From Bacteroidota bacterium (GTDB taxonomy: Bacteria; Bacteroidota; Bacteroidia; Chitinophagales; Chitinophagaceae), in the NCBI GenBank assembly GCA_023424015.1, contig JAFAEM010000048.1, forward strand, positions 1 to 64,000: a stretch of 64,000 nucleotides of DNA, written 5' to 3'. Positions 51,770 through 60,942 of this stretch are shown here, one piece after another. Position 1 is the stretch's first letter. The number at the start of each line of letters is the position of its first letter. The notes beneath the pieces are model-generated. The model worked only from the letters and a program-made list of their open reading frames with translations. It searched no databases and was not told the DNA's origin. A program made the translations under genes and the position numbers.

Positions 51770-54619
51770 ATGAAACAAAAATTATTACTGCTGACTGTAT
51801 TGGGCCTGTTTTGCGCAGTGCTTGCCGACGCGCAGGCTAAACTGGTTGAAAAGGTGGTACGCAAGGGCGACGAACTGGTGATTCCTTATGAAAAATATGT
51901 ATTGCCCAATGGGCTTACGCTGATCATTCATGAAGATCATAGCGACCCCGTAGCGCATGTCGACGTGACTTATCACGTGGGTTCGGCACGTGAAGAGATC
52001 GGCAAATCAGGGTTTGCTCACTTTTTTGAACACATGATGTTCCAGGGTAGCGACAATGTTGGCGATGATCAGCACTTCAAGCTGGTAACCGCGTCCGGTG
52101 GCAGCCTGAATGGTACTACTAATACCGACCGCACCAATTATTTTCAAACGGTTCCTTCCAACCAGCTTGAGAAAATGATCTGGCTGGAAGCAGACCGGAT
52201 GGGTTTTTTACTAGACGCGGTGACACAGAAAAAATTTGAGAACCAACGCTCCACTGTGAAAAACGAACGCGGTGAAAGAGTGGACAATGTTCCTTATGGT
52301 TTATTGTTTGAAACCATGTCGAAAAACCTTTACCCTTATGGTCACCCCTATTCCTGGCTGACGATCGGCTATGTGGAAGACCTGGACCGTGTAACGGTTG
52401 ATGACCTCAAGAATTTTTTCCTCCGCTGGTACGGACCCAATAATGCCACTATCACTATCGGTGGTGATGTTAACACCAAAGAGGTGATCAAAATGGTCGA
52501 GAAATATTTTGGACCCATACCCCGTGGACCCAAGGTAGAAAAGATGCCACCCATGGTGCCCACGCTGGATAAACACCGCTTTGTATCTTATGTCGACAAC
52601 TATGCAAGACTGCCTATGATGGTCATGGTATTCCCGACTATACCTGACTATCATCCCGACAAAGCTGCTTTGGCTTGCCTGGCGCAAATACTGGGACAGG
52701 GCAACAATTCACTGATGTACCAGCAACTCACCAAGAAACAACAGGCGCTGCAAGCCGGATGCTTTAGCTTCCAGATGGAGTTATCGGGCCTGTTTGCATT
52801 CCAGGTGATCCCATTCCCTGGCAAACCTCTTTCTAATATGTATCACCAATTGCACAATGCCCTCGACAGTTTTGAAGCAAGAGGTGTGACAGATGACGAT
52901 ATCGCCAAGTTCAAAGGCGGTTACGAATCGCAGCTGATCAATGGACTGCAGAGTGTTTCTGGTAAAGTTTCTCAGCTGGCAGCTTTTGAAACATTTACCG
53001 GCAACCCAAATATGATCGGTGAGCAACTCAAACAATACCTGGCTGTCACCAAAGAAGATGTGATGCGGGTTTATAATAAATACATCAAACTCAAACACCC
53101 TGTTGTGGTTAGCATCCTACCGAAAGGACAGGAATCTGCAATCGTGGGTGAAAACAATTATCAAATTGATCAGGCGGGCTATCAGCTACCCGACTACGGT
53201 TACGATGGTTTGAAATATGTAAAAGCGAAAGATAAATTCGACCGTACCAAGATGCCCCCGAACGGACCAAATCCGGTTGTAAAAGTGCCTGCGTTCTGGA
53301 GAAAGGACTGGCCCAACGGTATCAAATTTATTGGCACCGAAAACCGCGAACTTCCCACTGTCGCATTGTCCATCAAAATACCCGGTGGTCACCTGCTTAA
53401 TACAAACGACCTGTCGAAAGTTGGACTGGCTTCGATCTTTACTGATATGATGACCGAAGACACGAAAAACTATACGGCGGAAGAAATGAGCCGTGAGCTT
53501 CAAAAACTCGGAAGTTCGATCAATGTGTTCAGTGGTAATGAAGACATCACCTTCCAGGTACAGTCGCAGGTTAAAAACCTGGACGCAACACTCCGCCTGC
53601 TTGAAGAAAGAATGTTGAACCCGAAATTCACGCAGGATGCCTTCAGTCGTATCCAAAAACAAACGCTGGAAAGCTTTAAGGTGGCAAAAACACAGCCTTC
53701 TGTTGTGGCAGACCAGGTTTTTGCAAAAGTTAATTATGGCGACAATCATATCCTTGGCGTACAGGGTGGAGGTACCGAGGAAACAGTCAAATCCTTCAAA
53801 CTGGATGACATACAATGGTACTACGACAACTATATGACCTCACAGGATGCGGAAGTGATCGTGGTAGGTGATGTGAGCGAAGATGAGATTCTTCCAAAGC
53901 TGTCGTTCCTGAACAAATTGCCGAATAAAAAAATTGAGATCCCCGCGATCGCTCCGGCGCCTGCTGTAGAGAAAACAAAAGTGTACCTGGTGAATGTGCC
54001 TAAATCAGCACAGACCGAGTTTCGCGTAGGTTATGTGACCGGGCTTAAGTATGATGCTACCGGCGAATACTATAAATCAGGTTTGATGAACTATAACCTC
54101 GGTGGTGGATTCAATAGCAGGCTCAACATGAACTTAAGAGAAGACAAGGGCTGGACTTACGGTGCCCGTAGTGCATTCAGCGGTGGCAAGCAAACCGGTG
54201 ACTATGAATTCAGTTCGGGTATCAGGGGCAATGCCACCGATAGCGCACTGGTTGAGATCATGAAAGAGTTGAAAGGATTTGCAGAGAACGGTGTTACGCC
54301 GGAGGAACTGGAATTTATGAAGAGCGCGATCGGTCAGCGTGATGCCTTGCGTTATGAAACCGGTTTCCAGAAAGCGGGCTTTATCGGTAATATCCTTGAG
54401 CACAATCTGCCAGCCGACTATGTTGACCAGCAAAACAAGATCATCAACTCTATCACCAAAGAGGAGATCGATCGCCTGGCCAAAAAATGGCTGCAAACCG
54501 ACAAGATGAATATCCTGGTAGTTGGAGATAAGGAAAAGATCCTTCCCGGACTTGAAAAATTGGGCTACGAGATCATCGAGCTGGATGCTGATGGCAAGCC
54601 GGTGAAGAAAGCGTTTTAA
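51770..54619 (+). CDS. M16 family zinc peptidase, two-module, exported
   Basis: A 949-residue exported peptidase (signal about 1-21, ending VLADAQA). The N-terminal M16 module has the inverted zinc motif H84-F-F-E87-H88 and the downstream Glu in KNERGER (Glu166). Two M16_C domains are visible. The second module (from about residue 505) has no HxxEH but keeps the C-terminal LNMNLREDKGWTYGARS with the Arg/Tyr pair that completes the active site. This is the PqqL/pitrilysin-like clamshell arrangement used for oligopeptide degradation. It is followed by a strong terminator. Monocistronic. Confidence 0.94.
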   Translation: MKQKLLLLTVLGLFCAVLADAQAKLVEKVVRKGDELVIPYEKYVLPNGLTLIIHEDHSDPVAHVDVTYHVGSAREEIGKSGFAHFFEHMMFQGSDNVGDDQHFKLVTASGGSLNGTTNTDRTNYFQTVPSNQLEKMIWLEADRMGFLLDAVTQKKFENQRSTVKNERGERVDNVPYGLLFETMSKNLYPYGHPYSWLTIGYVEDLDRVTVDDLKNFFLRWYGPNNATITIGGDVNTKEVIKMVEKYFGPIPRGPKVEKMPPMVPTLDKHRFVSYVDNYARLPMMVMVFPTIPDYHPDKAALACLAQILGQGNNSLMYQQLTKKQQALQAGCFSFQMELSGLFAFQVIPFPGKPLSNMYHQLHNALDSFEARGVTDDDIAKFKGGYESQLINGLQSVSGKVSQLAAFETFTGNPNMIGEQLKQYLAVTKEDVMRVYNKYIKLKHPVVVSILPKGQESAIVGENNYQIDQAGYQLPDYGYDGLKYVKAKDKFDRTKMPPNGPNPVVKVPAFWRKDWPNGIKFIGTENRELPTVALSIKIPGGHLLNTNDLSKVGLASIFTDMMTEDTKNYTAEEMSRELQKLGSSINVFSGNEDITFQVQSQVKNLDATLRLLEERMLNPKFTQDAFSRIQKQTLESFKVAKTQPSVVADQVFAKVNYGDNHILGVQGGGTEETVKSFKLDDIQWYYDNYMTSQDAEVIVVGDVSEDEILPKLSFLNKLPNKKIEIPAIAPAPAVEKTKVYLVNVPKSAQTEFRVGYVTGLKYDATGEYYKSGLMNYNLGGGFNSRLNMNLREDKGWTYGARSAFSGGKQTGDYEFSSGIRGNATDSALVEIMKELKGFAENGVTPEELEFMKSAIGQRDALRYETGFQKAGFIGNILEHNLPADYVDQQNKIINSITKEEIDRLAKKWLQTDKMNILVVGDKEKILPGLEKLGYEIIELDADGKPVKKAF

Positions 54620-54641
54620 TAGCTTATTCTACCTAAAATAT

Positions 54642-54680
54642 AAAAGTGGCTGTCTTACAAAAAAGACAGCCACTTTTTTT
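54642..54680 (+). terminator. Strong intrinsic terminator after the M16 peptidase gene
   Basis: Fifteen-base arms (aaaagtggctgtctt and aagacagccactttt) with a short loop and a run of T. The flanking A run would also support termination on the other strand for the converging gene. Confidence 0.9.
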
Positions 54681-54740
54681 GCATTAAAAAGATTCGATCA
54701 GACGGGAATATCTGCCTTTTGTTTTACATAGCTTAGACCA

Positions 54741-55544
54741 TCACTCCCTCCCATCCAGCAAATTACCCAACCCGCCCAGCACGCTGCCTTCTTCTTTTCG
54801 GTTGTAAGTGCCATAGGCAACGATACGGCTGGCCAGCCTGCTGATGGGTAGGGATTGTATCCACACTTTGCCGGGACCGGTCAAACGGGCAAAGAATAAA
54901 CCTTCACCACCGAAAACGAGATTCTTGATACCACGAACAAATTCAATGTCGAAGTCAACACCCGGTGTATAAGCCACTACGCAACCGGTATCCACTTTCA
55001 ATACCTCACCCTGTTTCAATTCTTTTTCTATCACATAACCACCTGCATGCAGAAAAGCAAAGCCATCGCCTTCTACCTTTTGCATGATAAACCCTTCACC
55101 ACCAAATATACCAGTGCCCAGACGACGTTGAAAATGGATCCCTACGCTCACACCTTTGGCCGCACACAAAAACGCGTCCTTTTGCGCGATGATGGTTCCA
55201 CCAAGTTGTTGCAGATCCATTGGCAAGATCTTGCCGGTATAGGGAGCTGCGAAACTTACTTTCTTTTTATTGTTGCCGGTATTGGAAAACGCTGTCATAA
55301 AAAGACTTTCACCAGTCAGTATTCTTTTACCTGCGCTTACCAGTTTACCAAAAAATCCGCTGGGCTGCTGCGTGGAACCGTCTCCAAAAATGGTTTGCAT
55401 CTGGATGCCGTCATCCATCATCATCATGGCGCCGCTTTCTGCGATGGCGGTTTCATTGGGATCCAGTTCGATTTCCACAAATTGTAATTCTTCACCATGG
55501 ATCTGGTAATCTATCTCATGGTTGATACGAGGCCTGTTGTTCAT
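54741..55544 (-). CDS. AIM24 / TIGR00266 family protein
   Basis: A 267-residue protein of the AIM24 family, mainly beta-strand and rich in glycine. Landmarks are DYQIHGEELQFVEIELDPNETAIAESGAMM in pieces, TGESLFMTAFSN, GTIIAQKDAFLCAAKGV, GEGFIMQKVEGDG, VDTGCVVAYTPGVDFDIEF and VFGGEGLFFARLTGPGKVWIQSLP. Function of bacterial members is not established; the fold is related to tryptophan-RNA-binding attenuator-like beta structures. No signal peptide. It has its own promoter (TATCTTTG at 55564-55571) and ends next to the shared terminator. Confidence 0.9.
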   Translation of the reverse strand: MNNRPRINHEIDYQIHGEELQFVEIELDPNETAIAESGAMMMMDDGIQMQTIFGDGSTQQPSGFFGKLVSAGKRILTGESLFMTAFSNTGNNKKKVSFAAPYTGKILPMDLQQLGGTIIAQKDAFLCAAKGVSVGIHFQRRLGTGIFGGEGFIMQKVEGDGFAFLHAGGYVIEKELKQGEVLKVDTGCVVAYTPGVDFDIEFVRGIKNLVFGGEGLFFARLTGPGKVWIQSLPISRLASRIVAYGTYNRKEEGSVLGGLGNLLDGRE

Positions 55545-55563
55545 TTGCTAAATAAAATTTTCC

Positions 55564-55571
55564 CAAAGATA
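55564..55571 (-). promoter_or_regulatory. -7 promoter box TATCTTTG for the AIM24-family gene
   Basis: Exact TAnnTTTG match, 19 bases before the start codon at 55544. Confidence 0.55.
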
Positions 55572-55579
55572 ATCCACTA

Positions 55580-55860
55580 CGTGGATGGGTTTGCCACGGA
55601 TTACACAGATTTCACGGATTGATTTGTTCTGCCTGGCGGCAGAGGGAAGAGCCACGAATGACACGAATCACACGAATTGTTTCGCCACGGATTACACAGA
55701 TTGAAAGCCAAGAATGGCACGAATCACACGAATTGTTTTGTTGTCGACTTTATTGAATATCCTACGTCCAATCCGTGCAATCCGTGTAATCCGTGGCTGC
55801 AATCCGTCGCTCCATTCGTGTCATTCGTGCCATTCGTGGCCAATCTCCCTCGCCCCAAGT
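55580..55860. repeat. Interspersed repeat cluster, 'ccacggattacacagatt' family
   Basis: Several variants of gccacggattacacagattt and acacgaatcacacgaattg, then the reverse-complement phrases caatccgtgtaatccgtggc and attcgtgtcattcgtgcc, so the cluster is itself an inverted arrangement. Same family as at 1-125 and 19.34-19.65 kb. Short open frames here come from the repeats. Confidence 0.75.
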
Positions 55861-55919
55861 AAAACTCCGTAATTGGACTGGAAGCTTTTTTATATCTTCC
55901 CTTTACCAAAACCAACTGT

Positions 55920-57983
55920 ATGGCAGAAGAACAATCCAAATTCAAACCATTTGTACCCGCCGAAACGGTGATGGCAGAACTTACGATCAAGTCGATCATC
56001 ACCGGTGCCATTTTCGGGATCATCTTTGGAGCTTCCACCGTGTACCTGGCGCTGAAAGCCGGCTTAACGGTATCCGCTTCTATACCCATCGCTGTTATCG
56101 CGATCACACTCGGCCGCAGGTTTTTGAAAACAACCATCCTCGAAAACAATATCATTCAAACAACAGGATCCGCAGGTGAAAGTATCGCCGCAGGTGTTGT
56201 GTTTACGCTGCCGGGCTTTTTATTTTTGAGCGACCCCAACAGTGCCAACTACTTTAACTATTTCACCATCCTCATCCTCGCCATCTTTGGCGGCATCCTC
56301 GGCACCCTAATGATGATACCCCTGCGCCGGTCACTGATCGTGAAGGAGCATGGAAGTTTGCCTTATCCCGAAGGAACAGCCTGCGCATCCGTATTAAAGG
56401 CCGGCGAACGCGGTGGTGATTTCGCAAAGACCGCATTCATGGGACTCGGGTTTGCATTTGCCTATGCCCTCCTGCAAAAAATATTTCATGTGATCGCGGA
56501 AACGCCTGCATTCTTTACCAGCCAGGCCAATAAAATTTTCCCGTCGGCACGCGTGAGCGGGGAGATCACACCTGAATACATGGGCGTGGGTTATATCATC
56601 GGCCCAAAGATCGCAGGTGTGCTGGTTGCGGGTGGCGTGTTGAGCTGGTTTGTGATGATCCCCCTTCTTGCTTCACTAGTTGATCCATCCATTATAGCTG
56701 CGCAATTGGTAAAAATTGGATACCTCACTGATCTTAATGTAGCGGGAGGTTCTATGGGATGGGATCCTGCCACACAAAATTTTTCAAACTGGTCTGATGC
56801 CCTTTACAAAGCTTATATACGTCAGATCGGTGCAGGTGCAGTGGCTGCGGGAGGTTTTATTACGCTGATTAAAACTATACCCACGATCATCTCGTCATTT
56901 AAAGGCAGTATTGGGTCACTCAAACAAAGTGGCGTGGATGGAGTGAATGAAGAAAAAGCACCCAGAACAGAAAGGGATCTATCCATAAAAGTAGTGGGAA
57001 TCGGCAGTATCGCTTTATTATTAGTTATTGCGTTATTACCCCAAACCCTGATACCCGGTACCAATATTGGCAGCAAGTTATTGCTGGGTCTGCTGGTGAT
57101 CATTTTTGGCGCCTTCTTCGTTACCGTCGCGTCGCGCATCGTAGGTTTGATCGGTTCATCCAACAGCCCGATCAGCGGTATGACCATCGCCACCCTGATG
57201 GGAACCTGCTTAATTTTTATCATGGTAAAATGGACAGGGCATATCTATGAACCTATGGCGCTTGTGGTAGGCAGCATGATTTGTATAGCTGCGGCCAATG
57301 CCGGTGCTACTTCACAGGATCTGAAAACCGGCTTCCTTGTTGGTGCTACACCAAGAAGCCAGCAGATCGCATTGTTTGTTGGCGCCATCGTCTCATCAGT
57401 GGCCATCGGTGCCACGATCAAGATCCTGGATCAGCCAACAGCGGAAATGGCTGCGCAGGGAATTCAACATGCGATCGGTACCGATAAATACCCCGCTCCC
57501 CAGGGTACACTGATGGCGACATTGATAAAAGGCATTCTCTCATTCAACCTCGACTGGCAATTTGTATTGGTAGGCGTATTCATGGCCATAGTTGTAGAAC
57601 TCTGTGGTATCCGTTCCCTGAGTTTTGCCATCGGAATTTATCTTCCACTCTCTACTACCTTACCCATTTTCATAGGGGGTGCCATCCGGGGCATTGTTGA
57701 GTGGAGAAACAAGAGAAAAAATATTCAGGTCTCTCCCGAAGAAGAAGACCTTGGCCGGGGTAATCTTTTTGCAACCGGGCTCGTTGCAGGAGGGGCGTTG
57801 GCGGGAGTACTGGTCGCCATTCTATCTTCTATCCCGGCAATAAGTTCGAGCCTCGGAAATGTAAATGCGGAACACGGCCTTACAACCGCCCTATCTGGTG
57901 ATGGTTACAAATGGCTGGGTGTTGCATTCTTCGCACTCATGGGCTATACGCTTTATCGCATCGCGATAGGCAGGAAGAAATAA
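55920..57983 (+). CDS. OPT family oligopeptide transporter
   Basis: A 687-residue membrane transporter with about 16 helices. The OPT signature includes the N-terminal AELTIKSIITGAIFGIIFGASTVYLALKAG region in pieces, PYPEGTACASVLKAGE, the SNSPISGMT motif and the C-terminal LPLSTTLPIFIGGAIRGIVEW. OPT proteins are proton-coupled importers of oligopeptides or metal-chelates; bacterial substrates are mostly untested. No metallophore genes nearby. It ends at a perfect palindromic terminator shared with the converging DUF1501 gene. Confidence 0.94.
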   Translation: MAEEQSKFKPFVPAETVMAELTIKSIITGAIFGIIFGASTVYLALKAGLTVSASIPIAVIAITLGRRFLKTTILENNIIQTTGSAGESIAAGVVFTLPGFLFLSDPNSANYFNYFTILILAIFGGILGTLMMIPLRRSLIVKEHGSLPYPEGTACASVLKAGERGGDFAKTAFMGLGFAFAYALLQKIFHVIAETPAFFTSQANKIFPSARVSGEITPEYMGVGYIIGPKIAGVLVAGGVLSWFVMIPLLASLVDPSIIAAQLVKIGYLTDLNVAGGSMGWDPATQNFSNWSDALYKAYIRQIGAGAVAAGGFITLIKTIPTIISSFKGSIGSLKQSGVDGVNEEKAPRTERDLSIKVVGIGSIALLLVIALLPQTLIPGTNIGSKLLLGLLVIIFGAFFVTVASRIVGLIGSSNSPISGMTIATLMGTCLIFIMVKWTGHIYEPMALVVGSMICIAAANAGATSQDLKTGFLVGATPRSQQIALFVGAIVSSVAIGATIKILDQPTAEMAAQGIQHAIGTDKYPAPQGTLMATLIKGILSFNLDWQFVLVGVFMAIVVELCGIRSLSFAIGIYLPLSTTLPIFIGGAIRGIVEWRNKRKNIQVSPEEEDLGRGNLFATGLVAGGALAGVLVAILSSIPAISSSLGNVNAEHGLTTALSGDGYKWLGVAFFALMGYTLYRIAIGRKK

Positions 57984-58012
57984 ACTGGATCGTATCAAAT
58001 AATTGATAAGCA

Positions 58013-58036
58013 AAGACCCCGGTATACCGGGGTCTT
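58013..58036. terminator. Bidirectional terminator (perfect palindrome)
   Basis: Ten-base arms aagaccccgg and ccggggtctt around tata, 29 bases after the OPT stop and 43 bases before the DUF1501 stop on the opposite strand. Confidence 0.75.
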
Positions 58037-58079
58037 CATTTGGAGGGTATGGATCAAAAATGAACCACATTTGCAAAGA

Positions 58080-59279
58080 TCATATGAAGTTCAACAGTTC
58101 AAATTCATTTCCCAGTATCGTTTTCGAATCAGCCTGCAGCCATTTATCGAGTACCGTCGCATATACATTTTTGAAATCCACCTTGTGCTTCAGGTCCCCA
58201 TCCTGCAGATCAGTAAGATCAGGCATGGCGTTGATCATCCCTTTTTGTTTTAACCCGCCACTGACCAGGAACATATTATTGGCAGCGCCATGATCTGTGC
58301 CACCACTTGCATTTTGCGAAACACGACGTCCGAATTCTGAAAATGTAAAAAGCAATACATCTTCGAAACGGTTATTTTCCTTCAGGTCTTTTACAAATGC
58401 TTTTACTGATTCATTCATATCTGAAAAAAGTCGCTGTTGCTGCGCACCCTGGTTGATATGTGTATCGAAACTTCCCAGGGATACATAATAAACTTTGGTA
58501 TTGATATCAGAGAATATCAGTGATGCAATCGTGCGAAAACTTCTGCCCAGTTCCGTTTTGGGATATTCTGCCGAAGAAGGACGAAGCCTGCTTTGTTTAA
58601 AAATATAATCTGCCGAACTCAGCGTTTGCGACATTGTTTTATATAAATAGTCCACAGTTTCTTCGCTGGTTTTTCCACCATGTTGTTTTGCTACGTCACG
58701 AAAAAACTTTTCGTTGGCGGTTCCAAACAAACGCCTGGGATCTTTCAACGCCATACCATTTACCTGGTTTCCCTTCAGGGCCGGGCTAAGCACATCATCG
58801 ATTTCGATAGCCTGTGTTGGTTTGTCGCAGCCACGACACTGCGCGTCGAGATACCGGCCGACCCAGCCTGTATGAAGGTACTCGTGACTATGACTGGCTG
58901 TTTGCCAGATATCCATGCTTCGGAAATGGGATCGATCCGGGTTGGGGTAACCTACGCTGTTGATAATACCGAGACTACCCTCGTCATAGAATCCTTTAAA
59001 CGCTTCCAATACCGGGTGTAGTCCCGCTTCATCGGTTAGACGCAATGCTTTTGATCCGGCAATACCAAGACCCGGCCTCGACTTATGATAAATATCGTTA
59101 CCGATTGGGACCACAGTGTTCAGGCCATCATTGCCACCACTAAGTTGCAATATCACGACTACCTTGTTACCTGGCGGTACGAGTGGCTGACCTTCAAAAG
59201 CCTTCAAAAACTTCGGGAGCATCAGCGTGGCTGTTGCCAGCGAACCCACCTGGATAAATTGCCTGCGTTTAATTAACAT
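58080..59279 (-). CDS. DUF1501 protein (second copy, no sorting domain)
   Basis: A 399-residue DUF1501 protein with a twin-arginine type N-terminus (KRRQFIQVGSLATATLMLP). Family blocks are VVILQLSGGNDGLNTVVP, HPVLEAFKGFYDEG, DRSHFRSMDIWQTA, YYVSLGSFDTHINQ, FSEFGRRVSQNASGGTDHGAAN. Compared with the copy at 46.9 kb it is about 135 residues shorter and lacks the T9SS tag, so it should stay in the periplasm. It follows the DUF1800 gene by 38 bases. Enzymatic activity unknown. Confidence 0.9.
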   Translation of the reverse strand: MLIKRRQFIQVGSLATATLMLPKFLKAFEGQPLVPPGNKVVVILQLSGGNDGLNTVVPIGNDIYHKSRPGLGIAGSKALRLTDEAGLHPVLEAFKGFYDEGSLGIINSVGYPNPDRSHFRSMDIWQTASHSHEYLHTGWVGRYLDAQCRGCDKPTQAIEIDDVLSPALKGNQVNGMALKDPRRLFGTANEKFFRDVAKQHGGKTSEETVDYLYKTMSQTLSSADYIFKQSRLRPSSAEYPKTELGRSFRTIASLIFSDINTKVYYVSLGSFDTHINQGAQQQRLFSDMNESVKAFVKDLKENNRFEDVLLFTFSEFGRRVSQNASGGTDHGAANNMFLVSGGLKQKGMINAMPDLTDLQDGDLKHKVDFKNVYATVLDKWLQADSKTILGNEFELLNFI

Positions 59280-59317
59280 ACTTACTCTTTGTCAAATAAA
59301 TTAAATCATTTCATCTA

Positions 59318-60808
59318 TCAACAAACCTGGTATTCGGGAGTGCTCATTAACTGCAAGGTCACAGACCTAATGAAATTCTCGCGACTGGTTTCATCCGCGT
59401 ATGTTTTCAACAATAAGGGATCGACTGCCGTATTTGTTTGTAATAAAATACCGGCAATGCGATTTGCCAGGTCCTCGCGTTTTGTCTTAGCAAAAAATGA
59501 TGTGTAATCTTCCCATGCTATATCCGCGTAAATCGGTTTCCCGACCTTGCCCATCAATTTACTAGTCTTCCTGGTCACCGCGGATTTGCTGCTTATCGTA
59601 TCCGTTTCCGTCGATGGCCTTCCCATCATTTGATCGTCATCCGCCTTTGGTTCAATGTTCATTTCATCGGTGTCATTGATCAGACCTGGAATACGCAGGC
59701 GCAACATCAATGTGCTGCTATCGATCCAGCTCTTACCTCCGGCCCATCCCGCAACATTGGGAGGATAGAAAAGCAACTGGCCCAGCAAACGCTGCAGGAC
59801 AAGGAAAGCTTCTTCATTCTCCACCGTCATTGGCAACATACGTCGAATACCTACCATTAACTCCACCGGGGATTTGATCCTGTTCCCAACGTTCTTCTCG
59901 TCATAAAACCAGTCGCTGGTAAAAATATCTTCCATCAATCCGGATATCTCGTATCCGTTTTTGTAAAACCGGTCAGAGAGCCATTCTACTTTTTCTTTAT
60001 CCGGTGTATCGTTGACAAAATATCGGTATATCTTATTTGTGATGAACCTGGCGGTTTGAGGTTGCGACAGCAAAATATCAAGTACTTCTTCTCCATCCAG
60101 GTCGCCGGTTTGCCCCAATACCGTTTTAGTGCCCGTATCGTGTTGAAACTTCCGGAATACAAACTCTCCCCTGGCATTGGCTCCCCAGCCTGTGAAGGCC
60201 CTGGCAGCTTCCTGGACATCCTGTTCGGTATAATTTCCTCTACCGAGTGTAAACAATTCCATCACTTCCCGCGCGAAGTTCTCATTTGGATGGCCTTTGC
60301 GATTTTGCTGGTTGTTTAGAAAATTGAGCATAGCTGCCGACCGTGATACTTCTTTCAACAGGTCGCCAAAATTTCCCAGGGCATTTCTGCGGATCACATC
60401 CAACAAACCCTGCTGGTAAAAGATGTTTAGATTTCGACAGGCAAAATGCCCATGCCAGAATAATGACATCTTTTCCCGCAACTGGGCGCTGCTGTTCACC
60501 ATTACATTAAGCCAATAAAGATTGAGGTTGCGTACACCTTCCCGGTTCAATTGCTGTCGCTTTCTCTTTTCTTCGGGAGTAAGCGTTTTTTGTTGTAGCC
60601 GGGCCACCTGATCGATGCCCATCACCAGTCCCTGCAGGTAATTGTCGGCAACATTGATATAAGAGGGCTTTTTGGCGGATGCTTTGACCAGGGCCTTATA
60701 AATTTCAGCAGGAGTATGCCTGGATAGATCACCCATTTGCTCCACGGCAGGGCCAAAGCCAGCGCGCCATAACAAATGCTGGTTCTTCAATTGGTCAGAT
60801 AAGGGCAT
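59318..60808 (-). CDS. DUF1800 protein (second copy)
   Basis: A 496-residue DUF1800 protein: HLLWRAGFGPAVEQMG opening, NLYWLNVMVNSSAQLREKMSLFWHGHF in part, PNENFAREVMELFTLGRG, ARAFTGWGAN, KIYRYFVNDTP, GNRIKSPVELMVGIRR and YPPNVAGWAGGKSWIDS. No clear signal peptide is visible at the N-terminus (PLSDQLKNQH), as in the first copy. The gene precedes its DUF1501 partner in the same order as at 45-48 kb. The two copies are clearly paralogous but diverged across the middle region. Confidence 0.88.
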   Translation of the reverse strand: MPLSDQLKNQHLLWRAGFGPAVEQMGDLSRHTPAEIYKALVKASAKKPSYINVADNYLQGLVMGIDQVARLQQKTLTPEEKRKRQQLNREGVRNLNLYWLNVMVNSSAQLREKMSLFWHGHFACRNLNIFYQQGLLDVIRRNALGNFGDLLKEVSRSAAMLNFLNNQQNRKGHPNENFAREVMELFTLGRGNYTEQDVQEAARAFTGWGANARGEFVFRKFQHDTGTKTVLGQTGDLDGEEVLDILLSQPQTARFITNKIYRYFVNDTPDKEKVEWLSDRFYKNGYEISGLMEDIFTSDWFYDEKNVGNRIKSPVELMVGIRRMLPMTVENEEAFLVLQRLLGQLLFYPPNVAGWAGGKSWIDSSTLMLRLRIPGLINDTDEMNIEPKADDDQMMGRPSTETDTISSKSAVTRKTSKLMGKVGKPIYADIAWEDYTSFFAKTKREDLANRIAGILLQTNTAVDPLLLKTYADETSRENFIRSVTLQLMSTPEYQVC

Positions 60809-60942
60809 GCAAAAGGGGTTTGCACTTCGACCAGCATCGCCGCAAAAGGTTTAATCAATTATGCTACATATATTCATTCCCGGCTTGTGTGCCTGGTAAA
60901 ATATACCCCTGCAACAGCAATTCCTGTTGCCAGTCTGAAATT

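Noticed and set aside
53186..53815. 209-residue frame antisense to the M16 peptidase
   Set aside because: Shadow of a long conserved gene; no family features.
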